Part shown: piece by piece, positions 10,201 through 19,263 of the stretch
Layout: each line of letters begins with the position of its first letter
How positions within the stretch are numbered: position 1 is the stretch's first letter
Origin: Rodentolepis nana
Lineage: Eukaryota > Platyhelminthes > Cestoda > Cyclophyllidea > Hymenolepididae
Direction: 5' to 3'
DNA length: 23,756 nucleotides
Assembly: GCA_900617975.1 (NCBI GenBank)
Contig: UZAE01012436.1
Span: forward strand, 1 to 23,756
The notes under the pieces: generated by a model
What the model was told of the DNA's origin: nothing
Databases searched by the model: none
What the model saw: the letters and a program-made list of their open reading frames with translations, nothing else
Position numbers and translations under genes: made by a program

Positions 10201-10253
10201 CTTGAAGAAACAGTTAACTGCAGTAGAACGAAAATGAATGAATTAACAAACAT
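7247..10253 (-). CDS. Small secreted protein with symmetric micro-exons, copy 1 (intact model)
   Basis: Nine-exon model on the minus strand: 10101-10253, 9946-10051, 9773-9895, 9614-9667, 8974-9114, 8101-8130, 7585-7614, 7369-7395, 7247-7281; 699 nt, 232 residues. ATG at 10253 is preferred to the in-frame ATG at 10277 because of the TATA box position. It gives a signal peptide MFVNSFIFVLLQLTVSS, so the product is probably secreted. Introns 1 and 2 are 49 and 50 nt. Exons 3 to 8 are multiples of three in phase 1. Parts include FDILDGSCYSEGKKIGEPCS, ITIDDVTRFEELRRYGSDAV, a potential N-glycosylation site NETS, the micro-exon peptides YGQLTTTSN, CEQVTTTSK and CTIASLFS, and the C-terminus GVGMSQWIFH. 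Seven Cys lie after the signal peptide. ITIDDVT with YGSDAVCV faintly recalls Ig-fold strands E and F. The family is unknown. Weak points are the exon 4 donor (GTTCTG) and the GC donor of exon 8. Confidence 0.6.
7369..7395 (-). other. 27-nt micro-exon (exon 8), GC-AG donor, copy 1
   Basis: Bounded by acceptor ACAAAAG and donor GCAAGTT and encodes CTIASLFS in phase 1-1. In copy 2 the matching exon (18745-18771) has acceptor ACAATAG and a standard GTAAGTT donor. Copy 1 thus carries a GT-to-GC change at the intron start; the rest of the donor matches consensus, as in functional GC-AG introns. Confidence 0.55.
7585..7614 (-). other. 30-nt micro-exon (exon 7), copy 1
   Basis: Lies between acceptor TTTCAG and donor GTAAGT, encodes CEQVTTTSK in phase 1-1 and adds one Cys. 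All 30 bases are identical in copy 2 (18961-18990), while neighbouring intron sequence has diverged. The acceptor there is TTTTAG. Confidence 0.6.
7775..7887. other. 113-nt non-coding block identical in both copies (copy 1)
   Basis: Located in the intron between micro-exons 6 and 7 of the duplicated gene. It matches 19151-19263 without a change, whereas exons on either side differ at up to a tenth of positions. All frames contain stops and no splice pair is evident inside. It could be a conserved intronic control element, a non-coding RNA or a local gene-conversion tract. Confidence 0.5.
8101..8130 (-). other. 30-nt micro-exon (exon 6), copy 1
   Basis: Lies between acceptor TTTTTTCAG and donor GTGAGTG, encodes YGQLTTTSN in phase 1-1. 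It is similar in sequence to exon 7 (shared TTTS), so the two micro-exons probably arose by tandem exon duplication. The copy 2 counterpart (19478-19507) reads YRQITTTSN and keeps both splice sites. Confidence 0.6.
8974..9114 (-). other. 141-nt symmetric exon (exon 5), copy 1
   Basis: Lies between acceptor CATTAAG and donor GTATGTC in phase 1-1. It begins NFNENAERDQMDYALEYHRE and continues GNETSTHFHAVVGNSFVGIS. The partner exon in copy 2 is 140 nt. The segment HFHAVVGNSFVG distantly echoes FFYAIEKGGLVQ of exon 2, which hints at an internal repeat, but this is only an impression by eye. Confidence 0.55.
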
Positions 10254-10290
10254 TGGAGCGCATGTGTGATTCAACATTTGCCACAGTAAT

Positions 10291-10299
10291 ATTTATATA
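10291..10299 (-). promoter_or_regulatory. TATA box of duplicated gene, copy 1
   Basis: The minus strand reads TATATAAAT here. Transcription would start near 10265-10272, which leaves a short 5' UTR before the ATG at 10253 and makes the ATG at 10277 unlikely to be transcribed. The site lies inside the 351-nt block that is identical in both copies. Confidence 0.55.
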
Positions 10300-11061
10300 T
10301 GAATCGAACCTACCAATTAATTTGCTTGAGTGCATCAATATAATTTTATTTTTGGCGCAAAAATATCCAAGCCCACAAAATATGAGATGCAAAATAGCCA
10401 TTCAAATTGTTTGAGTTATTGAATATAGCTTTTTTTCAACATGCTTAAAACTAGTTGAGAAAAATCGAAAAGAGAAAGGAAACATTTCAGAGATCTTTAG
10501 GTAAATTCTATAGTTTTGTTGTTTTTTACCATGCGCCATGTGTTTCGTCGTTCGTTGCTCGTATTCAATTCTAGGTTGATGCGTGATATTTTTACCGGAT
10601 CTTTGACAGCTTAACCTGAAGGTCAACGCATGAAATACTTCTGATGATCGCTAATATAAATAAATCCATCGCCATAACCACGTGTTTCTTGAACGAAAAC
10701 TAATGATTGGAGAACACAAAGGTCAAGTATGTAGACCAATTAAATTGGTGGACCAGTTTACAAGATTTGATGGATGAAAAATGCTTCGTGTATCAAAATT
10801 GCATTATTTGTATAATGATAGGCAGTAAATCATATCGAGCTTTAAGGGTTACAGATAATTTAGTAAAACCGTAGGTAAATGTGTTTCGCATTGAAGAAAA
10901 ACCTACTAATATGTAATTTGTTGTATTTTCGATTTCAACCCAGTCCAAAAATTGAAATGTGGGTCAAGCTCCTTTTCAATCATTTGTGTTATGGAAACCT
11001 TAAAGTTCAGAACCTATGCACAACGGACTCGCTACTGAAACAAACTTCATTTTATTTTCCA
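10300..11061. promoter_or_regulatory. Upstream region of copy 1, nearly identical in copy 2
   Basis: No coding exon is supported. The segment matches 21820-22582 with only scattered changes (a few in the last 400 nt), except for a more variable patch around 10430-10520. It probably contains the upstream control region of the gene. Open frames on both strands here have no splice context or family motifs. Confidence 0.4.
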
Positions 11062-11958
11062 NNNNNNNNNNNNNNNNNNNNNNNNNNNNNNNNNNNNNNN
11101 NNNNNNNNNNNNNNNNNNNNNNNNNNNNNNNNNNNNNNNNNNNNNNNNNNNNNNNNNNNNNNNNNNNNNNNNNNNNNNNNNNNNNNNNNNNNNNNNNNNN
11201 NNNNNNNNNNNNNNNNNNNNNNNNNNNNNNNNNNNNNNNNNNNNNNNNNNNNNNNNNNNNNNNNNNNNNNNNNNNNNNNNNNNNNNNNNNNNNNNNNNNN
11301 NNNNNNNNNNNNNNNNNNNNNNNNNNNNNNNNNNNNNNNNNNNNNNNNNNNNNNNNNNNNNNNNNNNNNNNNNNNNNNNNNNNNNNNNNNNNNNNNNNNN
11401 NNNNNNNNNNNNNNNNNNNNNNNNNNNNNNNNNNNNNNNNNNNNNNNNNNNNNNNNNNNNNNNNNNNNNNNNNNNNNNNNNNNNNNNNNNNNNNNNNNNN
11501 NNNNNNNNNNNNNNNNNNNNNNNNNNNNNNNNNNNNNNNNNNNNNNNNNNNNNNNNNNNNNNNNNNNNNNNNNNNNNNNNNNNNNNNNNNNNNNNNNNNN
11601 NNNNNNNNNNNNNNNNNNNNNNNNNNNNNNNNNNNNNNNNNNNNNNNNNNNNNNNNNNNNNNNNNNNNNNNNNNNNNNNNNNNNNNNNNNNNNNNNNNNN
11701 NNNNNNNNNNNNNNNNNNNNNNNNNNNNNNNNNNNNNNNNNNNNNNNNNNNNNNNNNNNNNNNNNNNNNNNNNNNNNNNNNNNNNNNNNNNNNNNNNNNN
11801 NNNNNNNNNNNNNNNNNNNNNNNNNNNNNNNNNNNNNNNNNNNNNNNNNNNNNNNNNNNNNNNNNNNNNNNNNNNNNNNNNNNNNNNNNNNNNNNNNNNN
11901 NNNNNNNNNNNNNNNNNNNNNNNNNNNNNNNNNNNNNNNNNNNNNNNNNNNNNNNNNN
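11062..11958. other. Assembly gap, 897 N
   Basis: The run of N begins inside the duplication and ends in the coding part of a plus-strand gene. Its odd length suggests an estimated scaffold gap. Reading frames that cross it have no meaning. Confidence 1.
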
Positions 11959-11969
11959 CATATTATTGA

Positions 11970-12146
11970 AATCCGAGAAGCACTTTAAATCGCTGGGTTG
12001 CTCATTTTGGACAACTGTACTCATATTCGGAAAAGAAACTTTTGAATGGAATTGATGATAAATGGTCATGTATGTTTTTACAACATATTATTTTTATTTC
12101 AGGGACCGTTTGTCACACCTACTTGATAAATTGTTTAATGGTTGAA
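11970..12146 (+). CDS. 3' end of an unidentified gene cut by the gap
   Basis: After an in-frame TGA at 11967-11969 (probably intron or a false frame start) the frame is open from 11970 to 12070. It reads NPRSTLNRWVAHFGQLYSYS and then EKKLLNGIDDKMV. A donor GTATGT and a textbook acceptor TTTATTTCAG bound a 33-nt intron (12071-12103). The next exon (12104-12146) continues in phase as DRLSHLLDKLFNG and stops at TGA. The front of the gene must lie in the gap. No family is recognised. The tail looks amphipathic and helical. Confidence 0.35.
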
Positions 12147-12568
12147 TCGATTCGGCCAATATGGGGATGACAAAAACCCATCATAAATTAGAAAATCATT
12201 AATCGTGTTATTTTATGCAGCTAGTGACATCAATATTTCGGGACGTTAGATAATTTATTAAAATATTTAATTAATAAGTGCATCTTAGTAGAAATTTCAC
12301 GAAACAGTAATTATTTGTTAAAGTTTATTTATTTCATTATATAAATGATGCCGAAACGTGAGAAATTAGTCGTTTGTCTGAAACCTCTACATAACGCACA
12401 TACTACTGCGAAAAAGTTTTGTATTAGTTGGCCTCATCAACGGTTGAAGAAAGGTTAAGAGAAATAAGTTTAATTGCTTTTATATATATTAACTTCAGGT
12501 CAGGTGTAATACATTAGAATTCTTTAGGCTCTTTATAGTAAGTAAATATATAGATAAATAAATATAGA

Positions 12569-12823
12569 TTAAACCAGGTCCTTCGTCCGCATTATATGCC
12601 ACATTTCCCTTATTATTTGTTTTTCGCCGATTTCTCCAAGTGCGTTAATATCGAATCTAAGCTGGTAATCAGTCAGCAATACGCACATGCGATTACATTG
12701 AGGCAATTGGGAAACCATTATGATGAGATACACTAATCTTCGGATCGTAAATTGCTTTAGCGAATTTTGGGCATCAAGAGACAAGAGACTGGAGAAAAAG
12801 CCATAAAGGTACCAAGGTGACGG
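12569..12823 (-). CDS. Long terminal exon of an unidentified gene
   Basis: A strong acceptor (TTACACCTGCCTTTAG, next to 12823) opens a frame of 84 codons that ends in TAA at 12569, far longer than expected by chance in such AT-rich DNA. It starts PSPWYLYGFFSSLLSLDAQN and later reads LVYLIIMVSQLPQCNRMCVL and FDINALGEIGEKQIIREMW. The first half is hydrophobic and could hold one or two membrane segments; the end is charged. Other frames in 12774-12960 are also partly open (for example NATSHAYFNNSLLHLP), so the upstream junction is unresolved. No family is recognised. Confidence 0.4.
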   Translation of the reverse strand, partial: PSPWYLYGFFSSLLSLDAQNSLKQFTIRRLVYLIIMVSQLPQCNRMCVLLTDYQLRFDINALGEIGEKQIIREMWHIMRTKDLV

Positions 12824-12958
12824 CTAAAGGCAGGTGTAATAAAGAGTTATTAAAATAAGCATGAGATGTTGCATTAACGGCTTCCTTATACATACAAAAA
12901 AAAAGCCGTGAAAATTTACAGTCCAATGAAAAATATAGAAAAATTAAGGCAGATGCTT

Positions 12959-13300
12959 TTATCCTCTTTTGTAATAAATGTCTACAAGTGAATGAAAAAA
13001 TGCTAGTTAAAACGATCTGTGGAGATTGCACGTATTCTTTTTGTGCACTCACTCATTGCAGAAACTTTGATGTCGAAATATGTGCTCGCTATACTAAATA
13101 CATTAGGGAATAATGATCTAAAATCCCAATGTGGTGCTGGACTCTGTAATGTCTGAAATACCTGAAATATTTTTGGGTAGCTGGAACTGACACCTTTACT
13201 CAAGCTAATTAGCTAGTGATGTTCTATTTCGCTGCAACAACGGCTATATTGAATGGGTTTAAAAAAACTTACATAATCGCTCCTAACGTTGTTGTCATCC
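12959..13300 (-). CDS. 3' part of an unidentified gene, three exons
   Basis: Exon 13273-13300 (28 nt, ends DDNNVRSDY) has acceptor GCGAATTAG and donor GTAAGTT. Exon 13053-13161 (109 nt) follows ATATTTCAG, reads VFQTLQSPAPHWDFRSLFPN then VFSIASTYFDIKVSAM, and has donor GTGAGTG. Exon 12959-12981 follows CACTTGTAG and ends NIYYKRG-stop. Phases agree at both junctions (0 and 1); the introns are 111 and 71 nt. Upstream exons were not found. No known domain was recognised. It is unclear whether the open exon at 12569-12823 is an alternative end of the same gene. Confidence 0.35.
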
Positions 13301-15689
13301 CTAATTCGCATTGATTGTTGAGTCGAAAAATAGTGATTCAGAATTACTTTATGAAGCGTTTCAGAGTTCGAGGAAAATGTCAATTTAATTTTATCAAGGA
13401 TTGAAATTCGGGTGCATTTATAAAGAGTTCATTCAACAATTCGTCCCCATTTATATACATTTTAGGACAATTGTCTTCAAAGCAATGGTTTATACTGAAA
13501 TGCTTTATTTAAACATGACCGACGACATTGAGGCTATTAAATTTGCAATAATGCCAAAAGAGAGGCAAGAACAGCACCAAATACAGTTTCACCGATTTGA
13601 GAGATAATCACGTCTCCTAGTAAATATTACAAACAAAGTGGAATACTTCAAAAAGTAAGTAGGAAATTTGAGTTACTTCCGATGATTTCGATCATCTTAC
13701 ATGACAGTTTTAAATTGACAATAACAAATAACAAGGTGACGATTTCAAGAAGCACAATTCTAATCAGTGTCTAGCGCATACTTTTATTTGAAGGTCTAGA
13801 AGAAGAAGCAACGTATCAGCATAAAATCTAATAAAAAAAGTATTAATATTAATAATTTAAATATTCGTTTTCTGTGGGAAATAAGACTGTAACTACATTG
13901 AATAATCCATAGCACCACTGTTATTATAATTTTGTTTCTACAGAATCCTCTGCATAAAAACCTCTACTTCAACAATCACGTCGTCAGTATTCACATGTGT
14001 CATCGTGAAAATTTATAGGTTATAATTATAGAGAGATATATAGCTGTCCCCTGGGTTATTAATCAATGTGATGCGGCATGTAATTGGTTCAATGATCTGG
14101 TTCGAAAAGTTTAAGCTTCGCAGAAGCATGCGAAATTGATTTAAATAGTGAGATGCATCCATTCATACAGAAGAAAAGAGATGGAATGACAAATCTTGAT
14201 TTACAATATTAATTTATTTACCATTTTGACAAAATATTTTCATTATCCCTTAACTTTGCATTGACCTATCCGTAAACAAGCAAGTCATTTTAGCCTTCAA
14301 CCCGAACTGTATACTTAAAGGTATTTATTGATGGTCGAGAAAAATGCACCATAATTGAAAATTGCATTCGAATCGAAAGAATGTGGTATGAAAGTTGTAA
14401 GGAGACTGTTGTGAATCTCTTAACACTCTCACTCGTTCTACCTAATAATAATCAGTAGCATGATGTTTTCTGACGCCTTGCATAACACCCGATCAACAAC
14501 TGTTGAAGTAGCACATGTGGGAAATGGATTGATGAGTGGCAATTCACTATGTTGGATTTCAACAAAAGTCCTATTTAAATTCAATGGTAAGGCTATATTG
14601 TAATCAAAACTTTAATCAATTCAGAACTCTGAAAAGTGGTTCAGGTGAATAAAATCAATATTAATGTTATACTAACCATTTAACATAATTGCATGTATTT
14701 GCAATTATGTTCTACCGATTGCATGTGAAAATCGTCCTCAAGCAATATCGGGTTCTAGCTACCTTAAACCCACGAATGGTGAAACAAGGTGGGAAATATT
14801 TTCTCCTGAGTCTGTTTGGGCAAAAAAAATTTAGTTTGAGAAGAAGAGGTCGTAGTGTTATTTTTAATACAAGTGTTGAAATTGGTACATAGATTTTTAA
14901 CCGCGGTTCTCATCAAGTCTATTTCCTGCATTGCTATTTTCTTCATACCAAATCCTTACACCTGGTGTTGGTAGCAAACAAGTAATGAACTGAATGTCAG
15001 AAAATGGTACTATCATCGCCTGATTAACCTTCACGAAAGTTGGCTAAAGTGAACGCCATAATCATGTGACACTTGAGGAGATGTATGTACGAACACGGCA
15101 CATTTAAGCGTCTATTGCAAACTTAGTGACATGTGTACAGGGCCGACATTCGTAGACAAGGCAATAGATAATGCAATAGGATTGAAATAGGGCATTGCAG
15201 AAGAAATGACTAAACTCTCGGCCAAAGTAGTGTGATGAAATGATTCACTAACATCAAAGTTTCATGGCAAATGCAATTTTGTCATTAAAGTCTCCTTAAA
15301 TAATTTGTTCTTGTATCCTCATATCGTTTTGCGCCACAGGAACATTTCCTATTTTTATTTAAAAAAATTCTAACGAAATTTGCACAGCATCCAGAACAAT
15401 ATTTTTCACTTAATTTATCTCATTCAAACAATTAAATTCAAAAAAGAAGATAATTTTGTCAAATTTGTTTTTCTAAACATCCTCCACCCTTCGTCAGAAA
15501 AGAAAAAAAAGTGTTTTCTATTGGCAAGTGGTAATAAATAGCTATTTTATATATGAGCACCGTTTCAAATTATAAAGGACTTATATTACTACAAAATTTA
15601 TGAATCCTTAACTAAATTTGAATCGAGAATATGGGAATAGTTTTTGCTGGTAAGATATCAGCGGAATACTGCATTGCCAATAATGCGTA
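13301..15689. other. Stretch without a supported gene
   Basis: AT-rich DNA. On the plus strand, acceptor ATACATTTTAG (ends near 13465) opens a frame with NMTDDIEAIKFAIMPKERQ that stops at 13607, a possible terminal exon. On the minus strand 14764-14860 gives a Thr/Ser/Lys-rich frame containing NNTTTSSSQ. Neither has a second supported exon. Confidence 0.4.
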
Positions 15690-16196
15690 TCACTTAGGTT
15701 CGACACAAGTATAACATTCTCCACATAACGTAAACGGAAGCACTTTGAGGACACCAAGTAAGCAATTGAGTATTCCAATCATCCATAAATCGAAATTATA
15801 AATCAATATTACTCCCACCAAAATATCCGCCCACATTGAAACAAAATTCAGTGAAAGATACTACAAGGAGTAAATGGAGGCATTGAAAGTACTTACAATA
15901 TAGATAAATTTATTCTTGCGCTTTACAAAGCTGATAGCGCCCACGACAGCAGTGATTAAGGAAATGATGCCAGAGATAACCAGCATAAAAAATGTTTGGG
16001 TTGTTTTCGCAATATGCTCTTTTTGAGTTAAGAGGTAGATAAGGTATCTTATTTGCAGTCCACATGAAGCCTAAAATTTGGAAATTGTTAACGTAACACT
16101 TTATTTGCTGCTTACCGCGTGCAAAAGTAGAAGACTTTTGAAGAATTTATGATCAAAACCGCACCAATATTGGTAACAACGATGAAAAACGTATGA
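15690..16196 (-). CDS. Multi-pass (about four-span) membrane protein, 5' end unresolved
   Basis: Three in-phase open segments: 16116-16196, 15897-16070 and 15690-15860, separated by introns of 45 nt (GTAAGC...AATTTTAG) and 36 nt (GTAAGTAC...CCTTGTAG). Hydrophobic stretches are SLLLLHAASCGLQIRYLIYL, FFMLVISGIISLITAVVGAI, NFVSMWADILVGVILIYNF and MIGILNCLLGVLKVLPFTLC. A basic turn FVKRKNKF follows the second, and the tail is GECYTCVEPK-stop. The Cys-rich N-terminal RCYQYWCGFD with VGAISFVKRK recalls small arthropod four-span proteins and, less well, tetraspanins, but there is no large Cys-rich loop. No ATG precedes the first segment (TAA at 16197), so a start exon is missing or the gene is decayed. 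In another frame the first segment reads FFIVVTNIGAVLIIN, so that exon is uncertain. Confidence 0.5.
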
Positions 16197-18174
16197 TTAC
16201 GCACAGATGTTGAAATGAATTGAATAATTCATACACTTCATTTATTCATTAACCGACCTTCAAATGAACAGCTCTTGCTTATGGGAGGGGTCAATGGAAG
16301 CTGGACACAATGGTTTCATTGACGATAAATGTTTTAAATTAGACTTTTAACGATTCCTTAATTACCCTATAAGGATTAATCTTTACCATTCTTTCGCTAG
16401 TGAACAAACAAGCTGATTTAATGGTTTTCCTATTTAATGAGTACTTAGGATCAAATTTATTGAGATAGCAGTTTATTTAAAAAAACAACTATAAAATGAA
16501 AATCTGGGCAAAATATTTGGTCGACATTCATTTGAAAAGTGGGGAAATTGATGAAACAATTACAAGCGAATAAGCTCTATGGACATTCGAATGTGATTTG
16601 GCATCAAGTATTGTGCAAATTCTGAACTAATGTAACATCGTTGTAACATCGTCTATTTATTATTCTATGCTGTTCCCAGTTGAAAACAATACTTTAATCT
16701 ACCTTTGATAAAAATTGATAAATTTTATAGCTATCCATTAGTTTGTGTTACTCAAAACATGATGCAGGCGAGTGTTGTTTTTCAGTAAAAATACTTCAAT
16801 AAGACTTATCAAGCCATTTTCTGATATTTCTAGGGAAACATCGTGAATACACAACTTCTTGGATATTTCGTGAGGAAAAAACGGTGATTTTACCAATAAG
16901 CCTTATTTTTAAGCACACAGCAATCAAAACCGAATTCTACACCCTAAGAGAATAAATTCGAGTTCAGTGAATTTTGTCATAATTATTTATGGATTCAATA
17001 AATGAAATGTCATTATCCGAAATACAAATAAGACTATATCAGGTTAATAAGCCAAACAATAATTGATATACTTGGAATGGTAGCATACTGCATGTAGCTA
17101 AGGAAAATTACCAATGTCAAATTGTATGTCTTTGATGATTTAATTAAGGAGGAGTGTCCGATTTGTCCGCAGTTTTCATTTTTTATTGGAATTATTGTTT
17201 CGACTTTAACTCTAACCTACTTTAATCCACAAACACTGAATACAATTCAGATGTATTGATTTCAAGGATTTGTTAGAGACAAACATTTACTCTAACTTTA
17301 CAAATTGACTCAAACTCGTCTTACCACTTTAAGCCTTATAAAGCCTATAGCGCCACAAGATGCATTTGCTTATTCCGATTTGGAAAAAAAGATGTAGAAA
17401 AATGTATTTGATTTTCGAGGGTCTTGGTACCAACTAAAGATAGATAAAATTACAAAATATGGCTTGATCAATTGAAGCGTCACGATTTCATTCCTAACGG
17501 CGATTATCTCAGTGATTTTGAGAGGATCATTTTGACTCCAATTTTGAGTCATAGCACACTGATGGCGATAAAATACTCTTGAAATGAAAAATATTTGCTG
17601 TTCTTGTATTTTTAAGTTGAGAGAAATATGCTGAGTCAGATATAAGGAAAACAAAATGTCTTAAATTGAATGTTTTGCAAAATGCCACCAAAAATCTGGT
17701 CTTAATGAAGTTGTAAGTTGCGAAATATTATAACAAATGACAAAATGAGAGAAACAACTAATTTTAAATGATCGTATTAAATTAATGCTTAGACTCGGTT
17801 CATTAAAATATAGGCTGGATTAAAAACTAACCAACGGAAAACTAGGAACTCACAATACATAGAAATAGAATTTGCACAACACTAATTTTCAATGGAGAAC
17901 AATAGCGTAACCCCATGTCTAAGTTCCGTTTTGATTGAATTAGGTTTACATTCAAAGTCGAAAGCTCCAAATTTACAAGTGATTGAGATTAAAGGGGAAA
18001 ATCGATTTTTTAGAAACAGCCTTCACATAAACGTGTATTTTTTGAGAAAGGAGGAGGGAGGGTTGGATTGATGTTGAAATAATGCATATGATTGGCAATA
18101 GCATTAGGAAATCGTGAATTAAATATAATTTTTTTGACATCTGCTTAAACCTGAGGTAGACAAACTTCATGCAT
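16197..18174. other. Stretch with only weak exon candidates
   Basis: Three exon-like segments on the minus strand are possible. 17431-17493 reads NEIVTLQLIKPYFVILSIFS after acceptor CGCCGTTAG. 17325-17368 contains ASCGAIGFIRLKV just before GTAAGACG. 16894-16943 reads GVEFGFDCCVLKNKAY between TTCTCTTAG and GTAAAA. They faintly resemble the membrane gene at 15690-16196 (GAI-F-basic), but their phases do not join cleanly, so a decayed relative is only a guess. Confidence 0.25.
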
Positions 18175-18519
18175 ATTTGCAAATACTCGCAAAACCTGTG
18201 CTAATTTGAAACATGTAATGGTGAGTTTTGATCTCGATGAATTCGCTCATTTATTTGAGTTATTTGATATTGATTTTGGGTGCATAAATAGAGATCTTCA
18301 ATAATTTAACGATTTATTGATTTACTAAAGTAGGATATTAAATCCAACATCATGAAGACCACTTCTCCAAAGCATAATTTTCATTATATTTAACAATTTA
18401 TATTGATATCTTTGATTCACCATATTAGTGTGAAAAGTTATGCAAATGCAATATTAACCAGTGAGATGAAATTCGATTTTGAATGACACTGTATTTTGAA
18501 TTCAAATTTATTTTCATCA

Positions 18520-18525
18520 TTTATT
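18520..18525 (-). terminator. Probable poly(A) signal of duplicated gene, copy 2
   Basis: AATAAA on the minus strand, 98 nt past the terminal-exon stop, conserved in position with copy 1 although the neighbouring bases differ. Confidence 0.45.
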
Positions 18526-19150
18526 TCCATATAAAGCAACAAATTATCATTTAAACTGACATAATAAATAGGTTCTCATTTTTAGTTTAAAAAAGTAGAT
18601 CTTGGCAACACAAAGGTGCAATTCATTGAAAAATCCATTGTGATATTCCTACGCCAACTAAATGAAGTAAAATCAGGCTTCAGTGATCTCTCGTAGCAAA
18701 TGTCAGGAACAATTGGAACTATTTATAAAGTCAAAATAACTTACTTGAGAATATAAATGCAGTCGTGCAACCTATTGTGTTATATAAAACAAAATAAATG
18801 TCAACGTTGCATTTAATGGAATCAGCCAATTTGAAATAAGCTATTGAAATTGACTACACTTAGTAGCAATTTTAAACACTAGAGTAGAAACTCTATCAAA
18901 TGTCTATCACGTGTCTACCGAATGTACTTTTTAAATATTCCAATCCACATTCCGACTTACCCTTGCTTGTTGTTGTTACTTGTTCACATTCTAAAAGATT
19001 ATAAATTTTAAGATTTTTAATTTAATTTTTCAGTTTCTGTAGTTGGTTTAAGTAAGTAATTATATTGCTAAATTAGGCTATTGACAATTACTTAATGTGT
19101 ATTGTTCGATCCAATTAAAGGCTATATGGTTCAATGCTTTTCAGAAGATT

Positions 19151-19263
19151 TGACTTCATGGCAATTCCTTGCAATATAATCAGTGAAATACATTAATAAA
19201 TTTATTGAGTAGAACTTAATTAAGCAAATGCAAGTTATTGTCTCGTTTGGATAGCTAGTCAAT
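19151..19263. other. 113-nt non-coding block identical in both copies (copy 2)
   Basis: Partner of 7775-7887, in the intron between micro-exons 6 and 7. No open frame or splice pair spans it. Confidence 0.5.

Larger units (their letters stand above)
6830..11061. repeat. Segmental duplication, copy 1
   Basis: This segment is collinear with 18175-22582 in direct orientation, about 11.35-11.52 kb apart. Similarity starts around 6830 and runs to the edge of the assembly gap at 11061, so the true right end is hidden. By eye the 9300-11061 part is nearly identical to its partner, with 10044-10394 matching perfectly. The 6830-9160 part differs by roughly a tenth, with indels. Each copy carries one minus-strand multi-exon gene and its promoter. 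Confidence 0.95.

Noticed and set aside
9950..10237. 95-codon plus-strand ORF present in both copies
   Set aside because: It lies antisense across exons 1 and 2 and both short introns and has no signals of its own.
10879..12069. Three long reading frames across the N run
   Set aside because: Most of their length is unknown sequence; the coded ends do not resemble proteins and the matching region in copy 2 closes after 72 codons.
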